From the NCBI RefSeq assembly GCF_965227005.1, contig NZ_CBDDFJ010000036.1, forward strand, positions 310,001-374,000: a DNA stretch of 64,000 nt. Direction: 5' to 3'. Shown here one piece after another: positions 24,581-35,901 of this stretch. This DNA comes from Roseococcus sp965227005. GTDB taxonomy: Bacteria; Pseudomonadota; Alphaproteobacteria; Acetobacterales; Acetobacteraceae. Within the stretch, counting starts at the first letter, position 1; every line of letters begins with the position of its first letter. Below the pieces are notes generated by a model. It worked only from the letters and a program-made list of their open reading frames with translations. It was not told the DNA's origin and did no database searches. Both the position numbers and the translations under genes were made by a program.

Positions 24581-26962
24581 ATGAACCAGCAGACGCCCCT
24601 GATCCGCGCCCCCGAGGAGGCCCGTCGCCTCGCGCTTCTGAATGCGGTCGAACGCAAGCTGCTCTGGCTCTCGGCCTGGATGATCCACAACGCCAACCAC
24701 ATCCGCCCCAATCGCGATGGGCTGAAGGTGGGCGGGCACCAGGCCTCCTGCGCCTCGGTCATCTCCATCATGACGGCGCTGTATTTCGACATCCTCAAGC
24801 CGGCGGATCGCGTGGCGGTGAAGCCGCATGCGGGGCCCGTCTTCCATGCGATGAACCTGCTGCTGGGGCGCCAGACGGCCGAGCGGATGGACACGCTGCG
24901 CCAGTTCGGCGGCATCCAGCCCTATCCCTCGCGCATCAAGGACGGCTCGGAGGTGGATTTCTCCACCGGCTCGGTGGGCCTCGGCGTGGCGCTGGCGAGC
25001 TTCGGCAGCCTCGTGCAGGACTATGTCCGCCTGAAGAACCTGACGCCCGAGGGCATCCCCGCCGGCCGTCACGTCGCCATCGTGGGCGACGCCGAGCTCG
25101 ACGAGGGCAATATCTACGAGGCCCTGCTGGAGGGCTGGAAGCACGACATCCGCAATGTCTGGTGGGTGATCGACTACAACCGCCAGAGCCTCGACAGCGT
25201 CGTGCAGGACCGCCTTTTCGGCCGGATCGAGGGCCTGTTCCGCGACATGGGCTGGAACGTCGTCACCATCAAATACGGCCGCAAGCTGCAGGCCGCCTTC
25301 GCGCGGCCGGGCGGCGAGGCGCTGCGCCGCTTCATCGATGACTGCCCCAACAGCCTCTATTCGGCCCTGACCTTCCAGGGCGGCGCCGCCTGGCGTGCGG
25401 CCCTGCTGGCCGAGCTCGGGCGCGAGGACGGGGTGCGCGCCATCATCGACCCGCTCTCGGACGCCGAGCTGGCGGATCTGATGAACAACCTCGGCGGCCA
25501 CGACGTCGAGACGCTAATGGAGGCCTTCCGGGCGCAGGACGCCGAGGGCGACCAGCCGACCTGCTTCATCGCCTATACCATCAAGGGGATGGGGCTGCCC
25601 TTCGCCGGCCATAAGGACAACCACTCCGGGCTCATGACCAAGGAGCAGATGGAGACCTTCCGGGAGCTCATGTCGATTCGGCCCGGCCATGAATGGGACC
25701 TGTTCGAGGGCCTCGGCCTGCCGGAAGCGGAATTGCGCGCCTTTGTCGATTCAGTGCCCTTCGCGAAGAAGCTGACGCCCGAGGGGCGCAGCCTCGTCGC
25801 GCCGAAGATTCCGATTCCCGCCGTCTTCGCGGTGCCGAAGGTTCCGGCGGGCCGCAAGCTCGCGACGCAGATGGCCTTTGGCGAGATCCTCTCGGGCATC
25901 GGTCGCGGCGATGGCGAATACGCCCCCATGGCTCAGCGCATCGTCACCACCAGCCCGGACGTGACGGTCAGCACCAATCTCGGCCCCTGGGTGAACCGGC
26001 GCGGCATCTTCGATCGCCACCTCAAGAACGACGTCTTCCGCGACGCCAAGCTCGCCTCCGCCCAGCGCTGGGGCATGTCGCCGCAGGGCCAGCATGTGGA
26101 GCTGGGAATCGCCGAGCAGAACCTGTTCCTGATGCTCGCGGGCCTCGGCCTGGCGGACAAGCTCTACGGCGCGCGGCTGCTGCCGATCGGCACGGTCTAT
26201 GATCCCTTCGTGAACCGCGGCCTCGATGCGCTCATCTACGGTTGCTACATGGATGCGCGCTTCCTGCTGGTCTCCACGCCGTCCGGGCTCACCCTCGCGC
26301 CCGAGGGAGGACAGCACCAGTCGGTGAACACGCCGCTGATCGGCATGGCGCAGGACCGCCTGTCGGCCTTCGAGCCGGCCTTCGCCGACGAGCTCGCGAT
26401 CCTGATGCGCCATGCCTTCGCCCATATGCAGGAGCCGAACGGCTCCAGCGTCTGGCTGCGCCTGTCGACGCGCGGGCTGGAGCAGCCGGAGCGGGTGCTG
26501 GACCCGGCGCAGGTGATCGCGGGCGGCTATTGGGTGGTGCCGCCGGCCGAGGGCGGGCGAATCGCCATCGCCTATCAGGGGCCGGTCGCCCCCGAGGCCA
26601 TGGCCGCCTTCGAGGCGCTGCGGGCCGAGGAGCCCGGCGCGGGGCTGCTGGCGATCACCTCGCCGGACCGCCTGCACCAGGGCTGGCTGGAGGCGCGCCG
26701 GCGCGCGCGCTCCGGGCCGGGGGGCGAACCTTCGCAGATCGAGAAGCTGCTGGCGCCGCTGGCGCCGGGGGCGGGGATCGTGACGGTGCTGGACGGCCAC
26801 CCGGCCGCGCTGGACTGGATGGGCGGGGTGCGCGGCCAGCGGATCTCGGCCCTGGGCGTGGACCGCTTCGGTCAGGCCGGGGATATCCCCGCGCTCTATG
26901 CCGAATACGGGCTGGACGAGGCGGCGATCCTGGACGCCTGCGCGCAGCTGCTGATCGGCTAA
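24581..26962 (+). CDS. AceE-like thiamine-diphosphate E1 (transketolase/2-oxoacid dehydrogenase family)
   Basis: This 793-residue thiamine-diphosphate enzyme is built like the homodimeric E1 of pyruvate dehydrogenase and transketolase. The N-terminal domain has SVGLGVALASFGSL, the cofactor motif from GDAELDEGNIYEALLEGWK to N200 in WVIDYNRQSLDS, and GLFRDMGWNVVTIKYGR. The middle domain has VELGIAEQNLFLMLAGLGLADK. The C-terminal domain carries SVWLRLSTRGLEQP and ends DACAQLLIG. It is about 90 residues shorter than E. coli AceE and has no lipoyl or E2/E3 genes beside it, so it may be an alternative 2-oxoacid dehydrogenase E1 or a stand-alone transketolase-like enzyme. It runs into the convergent DUF1643 gene by four bases. 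Confidence 0.82.
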   Translation: MNQQTPLIRAPEEARRLALLNAVERKLLWLSAWMIHNANHIRPNRDGLKVGGHQASCASVISIMTALYFDILKPADRVAVKPHAGPVFHAMNLLLGRQTAERMDTLRQFGGIQPYPSRIKDGSEVDFSTGSVGLGVALASFGSLVQDYVRLKNLTPEGIPAGRHVAIVGDAELDEGNIYEALLEGWKHDIRNVWWVIDYNRQSLDSVVQDRLFGRIEGLFRDMGWNVVTIKYGRKLQAAFARPGGEALRRFIDDCPNSLYSALTFQGGAAWRAALLAELGREDGVRAIIDPLSDAELADLMNNLGGHDVETLMEAFRAQDAEGDQPTCFIAYTIKGMGLPFAGHKDNHSGLMTKEQMETFRELMSIRPGHEWDLFEGLGLPEAELRAFVDSVPFAKKLTPEGRSLVAPKIPIPAVFAVPKVPAGRKLATQMAFGEILSGIGRGDGEYAPMAQRIVTTSPDVTVSTNLGPWVNRRGIFDRHLKNDVFRDAKLASAQRWGMSPQGQHVELGIAEQNLFLMLAGLGLADKLYGARLLPIGTVYDPFVNRGLDALIYGCYMDARFLLVSTPSGLTLAPEGGQHQSVNTPLIGMAQDRLSAFEPAFADELAILMRHAFAHMQEPNGSSVWLRLSTRGLEQPERVLDPAQVIAGGYWVVPPAEGGRIAIAYQGPVAPEAMAAFEALRAEEPGAGLLAITSPDRLHQGWLEARRRARSGPGGEPSQIEKLLAPLAPGAGIVTVLDGHPAALDWMGGVRGQRISALGVDRFGQAGDIPALYAEYGLDEAAILDACAQLLIG

Positions 26963-27522
26963 CCGAGGGCCGGGAGGGGGTAGGGCAGCAGCTCCGCGTC
27001 GCGCCGCTGGTAGAGCGGGTGCTTGGGGCTGCCGTCGTTGTTCACCCCGAAGCACAGGGCCTGGACGCCGGCCCCGGCCAGCATCCGGGCGATGACCGCC
27101 CCGCGCCCCAGCAGGGGCTTGGGCGGCTGCCCCCAGGCCACGACGACCAGCGCCGCCGAGCGGGCGTAGTGCAGGATGGTCGCGTCGGTCTCCTCGCCGA
27201 CGGCGTCCTCCACCTCCAGCAGCCGCTTCTTGTCGGTGGCCCGATAGCTGAAGGCGTTCAGCATCACGAGGCCGGGCAGCCCCCAGCGATACCGCGCCCG
27301 CCACATGCAGCCCGCCACGGTGGGGTCGTCCACGTCGACGTCGGCCGTCGAGGGGTTCATCCCGATCACCACGCCGAAGCCCGGCGTGCCCAGGGGCTCG
27401 CTGTCCCAGCGGCGTTCGAGCCACCAGCGCCAGCGGCGGTCAGGGGAGAAAGCGGCGGCCGAAACGACGTCGGAAGCGAGCTTGAGACGGACCTTCCCGC
27501 CGGGGTCATGGGATTCGCGCAT
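26959..27522 (-). CDS. DUF1643 family protein
   Basis: The 187-residue protein belongs to DUF1643, recognised from GVVIGMNPSTADVDVDDPTV near residues 48-67, the CMWRARYRWGLPGLVMLNAFSYRATDKKRL segment, and the C-terminal LVVVAWGQPPKPLLGR and ALCFGVNNDGSPKHPLYQ. The N-P-S and T-A-D elements and the C-terminal alternation suggest a small alpha/beta enzyme or nucleic-acid-related fold, but the function is unknown. It is a single gene between the convergent AceE-like gene and the divergent tRNA-Leu/tig unit. Its start is 65 bases from the tRNA. Confidence 0.85.
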   Translation of the reverse strand: MRESHDPGGKVRLKLASDVVSAAAFSPDRRWRWWLERRWDSEPLGTPGFGVVIGMNPSTADVDVDDPTVAGCMWRARYRWGLPGLVMLNAFSYRATDKKRLLEVEDAVGEETDATILHYARSAALVVVAWGQPPKPLLGRGAVIARMLAGAGVQALCFGVNNDGSPKHPLYQRRDAELLPYPLPALG

Positions 27523-27532
27523 CAGGGCAGTA

Positions 27533-27561
27533 TTGGCGCGGGCGTCCCTTTCGGCTACACG
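27533..27561 (+). promoter_or_regulatory. Probable promoter of tRNA-Leu/tig
   Basis: TTGGCG (27533-27538) and TACACG (27556-27561) are separated by 17 bases and end 26 bases before the mature tRNA 5' end, a fitting distance for a short tRNA leader. It is assigned by eye only. Confidence 0.4.
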
Positions 27562-27587
27562 CCCCGCTTCCTACCAGCAGCAAGCAC

Positions 27588-27672
27588 GCGGGCGTGGTGG
27601 AATTGGCAGACACGCTGGATTTAGGTTCCAGTGGCGCAAGCCGTGGGGGTTCAAGTCCCTCCGTCCGCACCA
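27588..27672 (+). tRNA. tRNA-Leu (anticodon UAG)
   Basis: Cloverleaf checked by eye. The acceptor arms GCGGGCG and CGTCCGC pair with one G-U. The anticodon stem CTGGA/TCCAG encloses TTTAGGT, giving anticodon TAG that reads CUN leucine codons. The long variable arm has GGCGCAAGCC, as expected for a class II tRNA. The T-arm contains GGTTCAAGTCC, and CCA is encoded at 27670-27672. It precedes tig by 41 bases, so the two are probably on one primary transcript. Confidence 0.96.
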
Positions 27673-27713
27673 CTCCTACAAATCTGGCGAATTTGGAAAT
27701 GGATTCAAGGGCA

Positions 27714-29036
27714 ATGCAGGTCACTGAAGTCGCGAACGAGGGTCTGAAGCGGGCCTATACCATCGTGGTCCCCGCCTCGAGCATCGCGCTCCAGAAGGAC
27801 AAGCGCCTCGCGGAGATCGCCAAGGACATCAAGCTGCCCGGCTTCCGCCCCGGCAAGGTGCCCCAGAAGGTCGTCCAGGCGCGTTACGGTCAGTCCGTGA
27901 TGGGCGAGGTCCTCGAGGCCTCCGTCCAGCAGGCGTCCGACAAGGTCGTGGCCGACAACAATCTCCGCCCGGCGCTTCAGCCCAAGATCGAGCTGGTGAA
28001 CTTCGCCGAGGGCGCCGATCTCGAATTCCGCATGGATCTTGAGATCCTGCCCGAGATTCCGATGCCCGACTTCGCCGGCATCAGCCTCACGCGCCTCAAG
28101 TCCGCCCCCGGTGAGGAAGACATCACCAAGGCGCTCGAGAACATCACCCGCCGCCAGGCCAGCCTGGAAGAGACCGAGGCCCGCGCCGCGGCCAAGGGCG
28201 AAGTGCTGGTCTGCGACTTCGTGGGCCGCATCGACGGCGTCGAGTTCGAGGGCGGCACGGCCTCCGACATGCCCATCGAGGTCGCCGGCCCCGGCTTCAT
28301 CCCCGGCTTCACCGAGCAGCTCGAGGGCATGGCGCCGGGCGAGGAGCGCCTCGTGAAGGTGACCTTCCCGGCCGAATACGGCTCGGCCGAGCTGGCCGGC
28401 AAGGACGCCGAGTTCACGGTCACCGCCAAGGCGCTGAAGATCTACGCCAAGCCCACGCTGGACGACGACTTCGCCAAGAAGCTCGGCCTCGAGAGCATGG
28501 ACAAGTTGCGCGAGGCGATCACCGATTCGCTACAGCGCGAATATGACGGGCTCGCCCGCATGGCGATCAAGCGCAAGCTGCTCGACGCCCTGGCCGAGCG
28601 CGCCAGCTTCACCGTGCCCGAGGGCATGGTGGACAATGAGTTCGCCCAGATCTGGCAGCGCGTCGAGGCCGACCAGAAGGCCGGCAAGCTCGACGGCGAG
28701 GACGCCGGCAAGGACGAGGCCACGCTGAAGGCCGAGTACCGCGCCATCGCCGAGCGCCGCATCCGCCTGGGCCTGCTGCTCTCTGAGATCGGCAAGACCA
28801 ACAACATCCAGGTCTCCCGCGAGGAGCTGGGCCAGGCGATGCGCGCCGAGGTGCAGCGCTACCCGGGCCAGGAGAAGCAGGTCTACGACTTCTTCCAGAA
28901 GAACCCGCAGGCCATCGAGAACCTCCGCAGCCCGATCTTCGAGGAGAAGGTCATCGACTTCATGCTGGAGCTGGCGAAGGTCGAGGACGAGACGGTTTCC
29001 GCCGAGAAGCTGGCCGAGGCCGCCCAGCAGGTCTGA
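27714..29036 (+). CDS. tig: Trigger factor
   Basis: Trigger factor is the ribosome-bound chaperone and peptidyl-prolyl isomerase that meets nascent chains. The ATG at 27714 (MQVTEVANEGLKR) is the conserved start; another ATG at 27699 would add five residues. The 440-residue protein has the ribosome-binding domain with the signature GFRPGKVP (near residues 44-51), an FKBP-type PPIase domain (about 155-250, FVGRIDGVEFEGG to GSAELAGKDAEFTVTAK) and a helical C-terminal chaperone domain (FTVPEGMVDNEFAQIW). AAGGG lies just upstream. It opens the tig-clpP-clpX-lon quality-control block and ends in a clear terminator hairpin. Confidence 0.97.
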   Translation: MQVTEVANEGLKRAYTIVVPASSIALQKDKRLAEIAKDIKLPGFRPGKVPQKVVQARYGQSVMGEVLEASVQQASDKVVADNNLRPALQPKIELVNFAEGADLEFRMDLEILPEIPMPDFAGISLTRLKSAPGEEDITKALENITRRQASLEETEARAAAKGEVLVCDFVGRIDGVEFEGGTASDMPIEVAGPGFIPGFTEQLEGMAPGEERLVKVTFPAEYGSAELAGKDAEFTVTAKALKIYAKPTLDDDFAKKLGLESMDKLREAITDSLQREYDGLARMAIKRKLLDALAERASFTVPEGMVDNEFAQIWQRVEADQKAGKLDGEDAGKDEATLKAEYRAIAERRIRLGLLLSEIGKTNNIQVSREELGQAMRAEVQRYPGQEKQVYDFFQKNPQAIENLRSPIFEEKVIDFMLELAKVEDETVSAEKLAEAAQQV

Positions 29037-29043
29037 TGGAGAA

Positions 29044-29072
29044 GGGGCCTCCCGATGGAGGCCCCCCTTTCC
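29044..29072 (+). terminator. Intrinsic terminator of tig
   Basis: GGGGCCTCC-CGAT-GGAGGCCCC is a perfect 9-bp stem with a 4-base loop, followed by CCTTTCCC. It starts eight bases after the tig stop. Confidence 0.75.
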
Positions 29073-29169
29073 CTGGGCGCTTCTCTGCCCACATGCTGCT
29101 GTCTGACAGGGCCCAGGGCGGATTCGCCGGGCCTTAACCAGGCCGTGCCCATCCTGGGGCGGACCTCAG

Positions 29170-29829
29170 ATGATGGGATACCAAGACGTGCGGGACCGCG
29201 ATCCGATCGAAATCTACAACAACAACCTCGTGCCCATGGTGGTGGAGCAATCCAGCCGGGGCGAGCGTTCCTATGACATTTATTCGCGCCTCCTGAAGGA
29301 GCGGATCATCTTCCTGACCGGTCAGGTCTACGACCAGGTTTCTTCGCTCATCTGCGCCCAGCTGCTGTTCCTTGAGAGCGAGAACCCGAACAAGGACATC
29401 TCGTTCTACATCAACAGCCCTGGCGGCGTCGTCAGCGCCGGTCTCGCGATCTACGATACGATGCAGTACATCCGCAGCCCGGTGAGCACGGTCTGCGTCG
29501 GCATGGCGGCCTCCATGGGCTCGCTGCTGCTGACGGCCGGCGCCAAGGGCAAGCGTTTCGCGCTGCCGAATGCCCGCGTCATGGTCCACCAGCCCTCCGG
29601 TGGCGCCCAGGGCCAGGCCACGGACATCGAAATTCAGGCGAAAGAGATCCTGGAACTGCGCAAGCGGCTTAACCAGATCTACGTGCATCACACGGGCCAG
29701 GATGTGGCCGCCATCGAAGCCAAACTGGAGCGCGACAGCTACATGTCCGCCGAGGAGGCCCGCGACTGGGGGCTGATCGACCAGGTGGTGGACAAGCGCC
29801 CGGCTTCCCCCGACGCCCCGAAGGTCTGA
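29170..29829 (+). CDS. clpP: ATP-dependent Clp protease proteolytic subunit
   Basis: ClpP forms the two-ring serine peptidase chamber used with ClpX or ClpA. The 219-residue protein has the catalytic triad S115 (GMAASMGSLL), H140 (MVHQPSGG) and D189 (LERDSYMSAEEA), plus YINSPGGVVSAG. A short propeptide probably precedes the mature N-terminus near LVPMVVEQSSRGERSYD. Two adjacent ATGs (29170, 29173) are both possible. clpX follows after 173 bases on the same strand, the usual alphaproteobacterial order. The 133-base gap from tig is G+C-rich apart from the tig terminator, so clpP probably has its own promoter. Confidence 0.97.
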   Translation: MMGYQDVRDRDPIEIYNNNLVPMVVEQSSRGERSYDIYSRLLKERIIFLTGQVYDQVSSLICAQLLFLESENPNKDISFYINSPGGVVSAGLAIYDTMQYIRSPVSTVCVGMAASMGSLLLTAGAKGKRFALPNARVMVHQPSGGAQGQATDIEIQAKEILELRKRLNQIYVHHTGQDVAAIEAKLERDSYMSAEEARDWGLIDQVVDKRPASPDAPKV

Positions 29830-30002
29830 CGACCCAAGGGCGGCCCAGGTGGGTGGATTGACGAGTCTTTAGTGTTTACCGAGGCATGGTCGACCTGTGA
29901 GGAGGCCATGCTTCCCCCAAGGCCCTTATGGGGTCTATGGTTTTGCAACGCACTGGTAGGAATGGGCGACCAGCTCCACCTTCCTGGGCGCGAGGAGTTG
30001 GC

Positions 30003-31259
<1,257 letters not shown>

Positions 31260-31270
31260 GGGTGGGCGGG

Positions 31271-31293
31271 CGCGCCGCTTGTTTTGCGGCGCG
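31271..31293 (+). terminator. Hairpin after clpX
   Basis: CGCGCCGC-TTGTTTT-GCGGCGCG is a perfect 8-bp stem starting 12 bases after the clpX stop. There is no downstream U-run, so termination may be partial, allowing some readthrough into lon. Confidence 0.45.
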
Positions 31294-31384
31294 GTCGTGA
31301 CCAATTACCTAATCCAACCCGTGGCTTCGGGTGGATGTGCCGAATGCGGGCGTCCACCTGGCCGACTGTCCAAGTGAGGTCCCT

Positions 31385-33781
<2,397 letters not shown>

Positions 33782-33823
33782 GCGGATATCGCCCGCGCAC
33801 GGGCCAATATCGCTTCGATTCGG

Positions 33824-33858
33824 AAGGGGGCGTCGCGGTTGCGGCGCCCCCTTTGCTT
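33824..33858 (+). terminator. Probable terminator of lon
   Basis: AAGGGGGCG (33824-33832) pairs perfectly with CGCCCCCTT (33845-33853) around a 12-base loop, followed by TGCTT. It lies 43 bases after the lon stop. Confidence 0.65.
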
Positions 33859-33925
33859 ATCAAGGCTTTGTGCGGGTCATCCCCAGAAAACCAAGGCTTT
33901 CCGCGGGATTCGGCCGATCTGGCGA

Positions 33926-33954
33926 TTGACGCCCCGGAAAACCGGCCCCTAGTG
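33926..33954 (+). promoter_or_regulatory. Probable hup promoter
   Basis: TTGACG (33926-33931), a 17-base spacer and CTAGTG (33949-33954) form a reasonable housekeeping-type promoter, with transcription expected about 60 bases before the GTG start of hup. Assigned by eye. Confidence 0.45.
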
Positions 33955-34023
33955 TCCGGCAAGGATCGCGGCGATGGAATGGGTCTTATCGCCCCACGGT
34001 CAGTTCAGAAGAGGGGTCATCCC

Positions 34024-34296
34024 GTGAACAAGCAGGATCTCGTTGCGGTCGTCGCGGAGTCGGGTGAGATGTCGAAGGCGAAGGCCGGCGACGTTCTGAA
34101 TTCGGTCTTCGAGGCGATCACGAAGGCGCTGAAGAAGAAGCAGGAAGTTCGCCTCGTCGGCTTCGGCACCTTCAGCACCAGCAAGCGCAAGGCCGGCAAG
34201 GGCCGCAACCCGCGCACGGGCGAGGAGATCAAGATCCCCGCCTCGACGACCGTTCGCTTCAAGGCCGGCAAGGGCCTCAAGGACGCCGTCAACTAA
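34024..34296 (+). CDS. hup: DNA-binding protein HU
   Basis: HU is the small dimeric histone-like protein that bends and compacts DNA. The GTG at 34024 gives the canonical 90-residue product starting (M)NKQDLVAVVAESG; AGAGGGG lies upstream, and the longer open frame from 33853 is not conserved. Family landmarks are VRLVGFGTFSTSKRKA and the DNA-binding beta-arm GRNPRTGEEIKIPAS, ending TVRFKAGKGLKDAVN. It lies downstream of lon behind its own probable promoter. The 219 bases to tRNA-Val contain a long imperfect hairpin and a tRNA promoter. Confidence 0.97.
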   Translation: MNKQDLVAVVAESGEMSKAKAGDVLNSVFEAITKALKKKQEVRLVGFGTFSTSKRKAGKGRNPRTGEEIKIPASTTVRFKAGKGLKDAVN

Positions 34297-34341
34297 CTCG
34301 GCTTTTCGGATTCGAGACGAAATCACGCCTGTGGTTTTGAA

Positions 34342-34393
34342 CGACCCCGAATCGGCGCTCCAAGGCCTGGCCTCGGAGCGTCGATCGGGGTCG
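34342..34393. repeat. Long imperfect inverted repeat downstream of hup
   Basis: Arms of 24 and 23 bases (34342-34365 and 34371-34393, beginning CGACCCCG and ending CGGGGTCG) enclose the loop CCTGG. The pairing has one bulged A, one G-U and one mismatch. Such a stem could end hup transcription, protect its 3' end, or be a small mobile or structural element. It lies 45 bases after the hup stop. Confidence 0.6.
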
Positions 34394-34463
34394 AATCATT
34401 TGGGCTGGATCCGTCTGGGCGGGGCCGATGGGGCAGGGGGCGTCGCTGGCGACGCGGTCCGTC

Positions 34464-34492
34464 TGGCACTGACTGCCGGTTTCGGGCATAAA
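34464..34492 (+). promoter_or_regulatory. Possible tRNA-Val promoter
   Basis: TGGCAC (34464-34469) and CATAAA (34487-34492) are 17 bases apart and end 23 bases before the tRNA 5' end. The -10 is one of the few A+T-rich hexamers in the gap. Confidence 0.35.
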
Positions 34493-34515
34493 ACCGCCTC
34501 ACGTCTTTGGCGCGA

Positions 34516-34590
34516 GGGCGCTTAGCTCAGAGGTAGAGCGCCTGCTTTACACGCAGGATGTCGGCGGTTCGACCCCGTCAGCGCCCACCA
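34516..34590 (+). tRNA. tRNA-Val (anticodon UAC)
   Basis: The acceptor arms GGGCGCT and AGCGCCC pair perfectly. The D-arm begins TAGCTCAG. The anticodon stem CCTGC/GCAGG encloses TTTACAC, giving anticodon TAC for GUN valine codons. The T-arm has GGTTCGACCCC, and CCA is encoded at 34588-34590. Confidence 0.97.
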
Positions 34591-34613
34591 TCATTTTCTT
34601 CCCTTTCGGTCGG

Positions 34614-34642
34614 TTGACAGGTTTGAGGGGCAGGCTTAAACG
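34614..34642 (+). promoter_or_regulatory. Promoter of tRNA-Asp
   Basis: A consensus -35 TTGACA (34614-34619) is followed after 16-17 bases by TTAAAC/TAAACG (34636-34642), ending 16 bases before the tRNA 5' end. The two adjacent tRNAs therefore seem to have separate promoters. Confidence 0.6.
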
Positions 34643-34658
34643 CTCTTTCAACATCTTA

Positions 34659-34735
<77 letters not shown>

Positions 34736-34801
34736 GATTTTCCCCACCTTAAATCTGCAGGAAAAGTTGCCTCAAGGCTTCTTCTTTCTTTGCCTTTCGG
34801 T

Positions 34802-34816
34802 TGCGAATCATTCGCA
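34802..34816. promoter_or_regulatory. 15-bp palindrome upstream of nuoA (Fur-family-like)
   Basis: TGCGAAT-C-ATTCGCA is a perfect 7-1-7 palindrome 163 bases before the first nuoA ATG. The TGC...GCA ends and central AATnATT resemble binding sites of Fur-family metal regulators. The assignment is inference; it may act on the iron-rich nuo operon or be unrelated. Confidence 0.4.
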
Positions 34817-34844
34817 GGGAAGTCCAAGGTATCCCTCGGTCTGA

Positions 34845-34861
34845 CACGGGTTTAACCCGTG
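34845..34861. promoter_or_regulatory. 17-bp palindrome upstream of nuoA
   Basis: CACGGGTT-T-AACCCGTG is a perfect 8-1-8 palindrome 118 bases before nuoA. It is too tight to be a good hairpin terminator and fits an operator for a dimeric regulator. A possible -10 (TATGGT, 34894-34899) lies downstream. Confidence 0.4.
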
Positions 34862-34979
34862 CCCCCCTATGGCATCCGGCCATCCCCTTGCTGTATGGTG
34901 CGACGCGTCAGAGGGGCGCCCCCGGCATTCTTCTGGCCGGCGCCTACCCCCGGGCGCGGATTTGTGAACGCAAGGCCGG

Positions 34980-35351
34980 ATGATGACGCAGCCCCTGCTC
35001 GCCGAATATTTCCCCATCCTCGTCTTTCTGGGCATTGCCGGCGGCATCGCCATCGCCATGGTTGGCGGGAGCATGCTGGTCGCGCGCCAGAAGCCGAATG
35101 CGGAGAAGCTCTCCGCCTATGAGTGCGGCTTCGCGCCCTTCGACGACACGCGCCGGCGCTTCGACGTGCGATTCTACCTCGTCGCCATTCTCTTCATCAT
35201 CTTCGACCTCGAGGTCGCCTTCCTCTTCCCCTGGGCCGTCACGCTCGGGGACATCGGCTGGCTCGGCTTCGCCTCGATGATGGGGTTCCTGGGCGTGCTG
35301 ACGGTCGGCTTCATCTATGAGTGGCGCAAAGGCGCCCTGGACTGGGAGTAA
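34980..35351 (+). CDS. nuoA: NADH-quinone oxidoreductase subunit A
   Basis: NuoA is a three-helix membrane subunit of complex I near the quinone-site junction. The 123-residue protein has the first helix around residues 10-33, the conserved loop KLSAYECGFAPFDDTRRRFDVRFYLVAILFIIFD (helix 2) and helix 3 around residues 90-112, ending YEWRKGALDWE. Adjacent ATGs at 34980 and 34983 are possible; AAGG is better spaced for 34983. It opens the fourteen-gene nuo operon; nuoB follows after four bases. The upstream 244 bases after tRNA-Asp carry two palindromes. Confidence 0.97.
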   Translation: MMTQPLLAEYFPILVFLGIAGGIAIAMVGGSMLVARQKPNAEKLSAYECGFAPFDDTRRRFDVRFYLVAILFIIFDLEVAFLFPWAVTLGDIGWLGFASMMGFLGVLTVGFIYEWRKGALDWE

Positions 35352-35355
35352 GGCC

Positions 35356-35901
35356 ATGAGCGACCTCGCCTGGAATCGCGAAGCCACCCCGCCCGGGGCG
35401 CAGCAGGATGCCGTCCTGCGTGCCGTCACGGGCGAGATCGAGGAGAAGGGCTTCGTCGTCGCCAATCTCGATAAGGTGGTGAACTGGGCCCGCACGGGCA
35501 GCCTCTGGCCGATGACCTTCGGCCTGGCCTGCTGCGCGGTGCCGATGATCCACGCCTATATGGCGCGCTACGATCTCGACCGCTTCGGCATCATCCCGCG
35601 CGGCTCGCCGCGGCAGTCGGACGTGATGATCGTGGCCGGCACGCTGACCAACAAGATGGCCCCCGCGCTGCGCAAGGTCTACGACCAGATGTCCGAGCCG
35701 CGCTGGGTCATCTCGATGGGCAGCTGCGCCAATGGCGGCGGCTATTACCACTACAGCTACAGCGTGGTCCGCGGCTGCGATCGCATCGTGCCGGTGGACA
35801 TCTATGTGCCGGGCTGCCCGCCCACGGCCGAGGCGCTCGTCTACGGCATCCTGCAGCTGCAGAAGAAAATCCGCCGCACGGGAACCATTCTTCGTGGTTG
35901 A
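35356..35901 (+). CDS. nuoB: NADH-quinone oxidoreductase subunit B
   Basis: NuoB carries the terminal iron-sulfur cluster N2 that passes electrons to quinone. The ATG at 35356 (MSDLAWNREA), with GGGAGTAAGG upstream, gives 181 residues. The four N2 ligands are C59 and C60 (GLACCAVPM), C124 (GSCANGG) and C154 (VPGCPPT). The frame is open back to 35317 within nuoA but the extension is not conserved. The 3' end overlaps the nuoC GTG start by eight bases. Confidence 0.97.
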   Translation: MSDLAWNREATPPGAQQDAVLRAVTGEIEEKGFVVANLDKVVNWARTGSLWPMTFGLACCAVPMIHAYMARYDLDRFGIIPRGSPRQSDVMIVAGTLTNKMAPALRKVYDQMSEPRWVISMGSCANGGGYYHYSYSVVRGCDRIVPVDIYVPGCPPTAEALVYGILQLQKKIRRTGTILRG

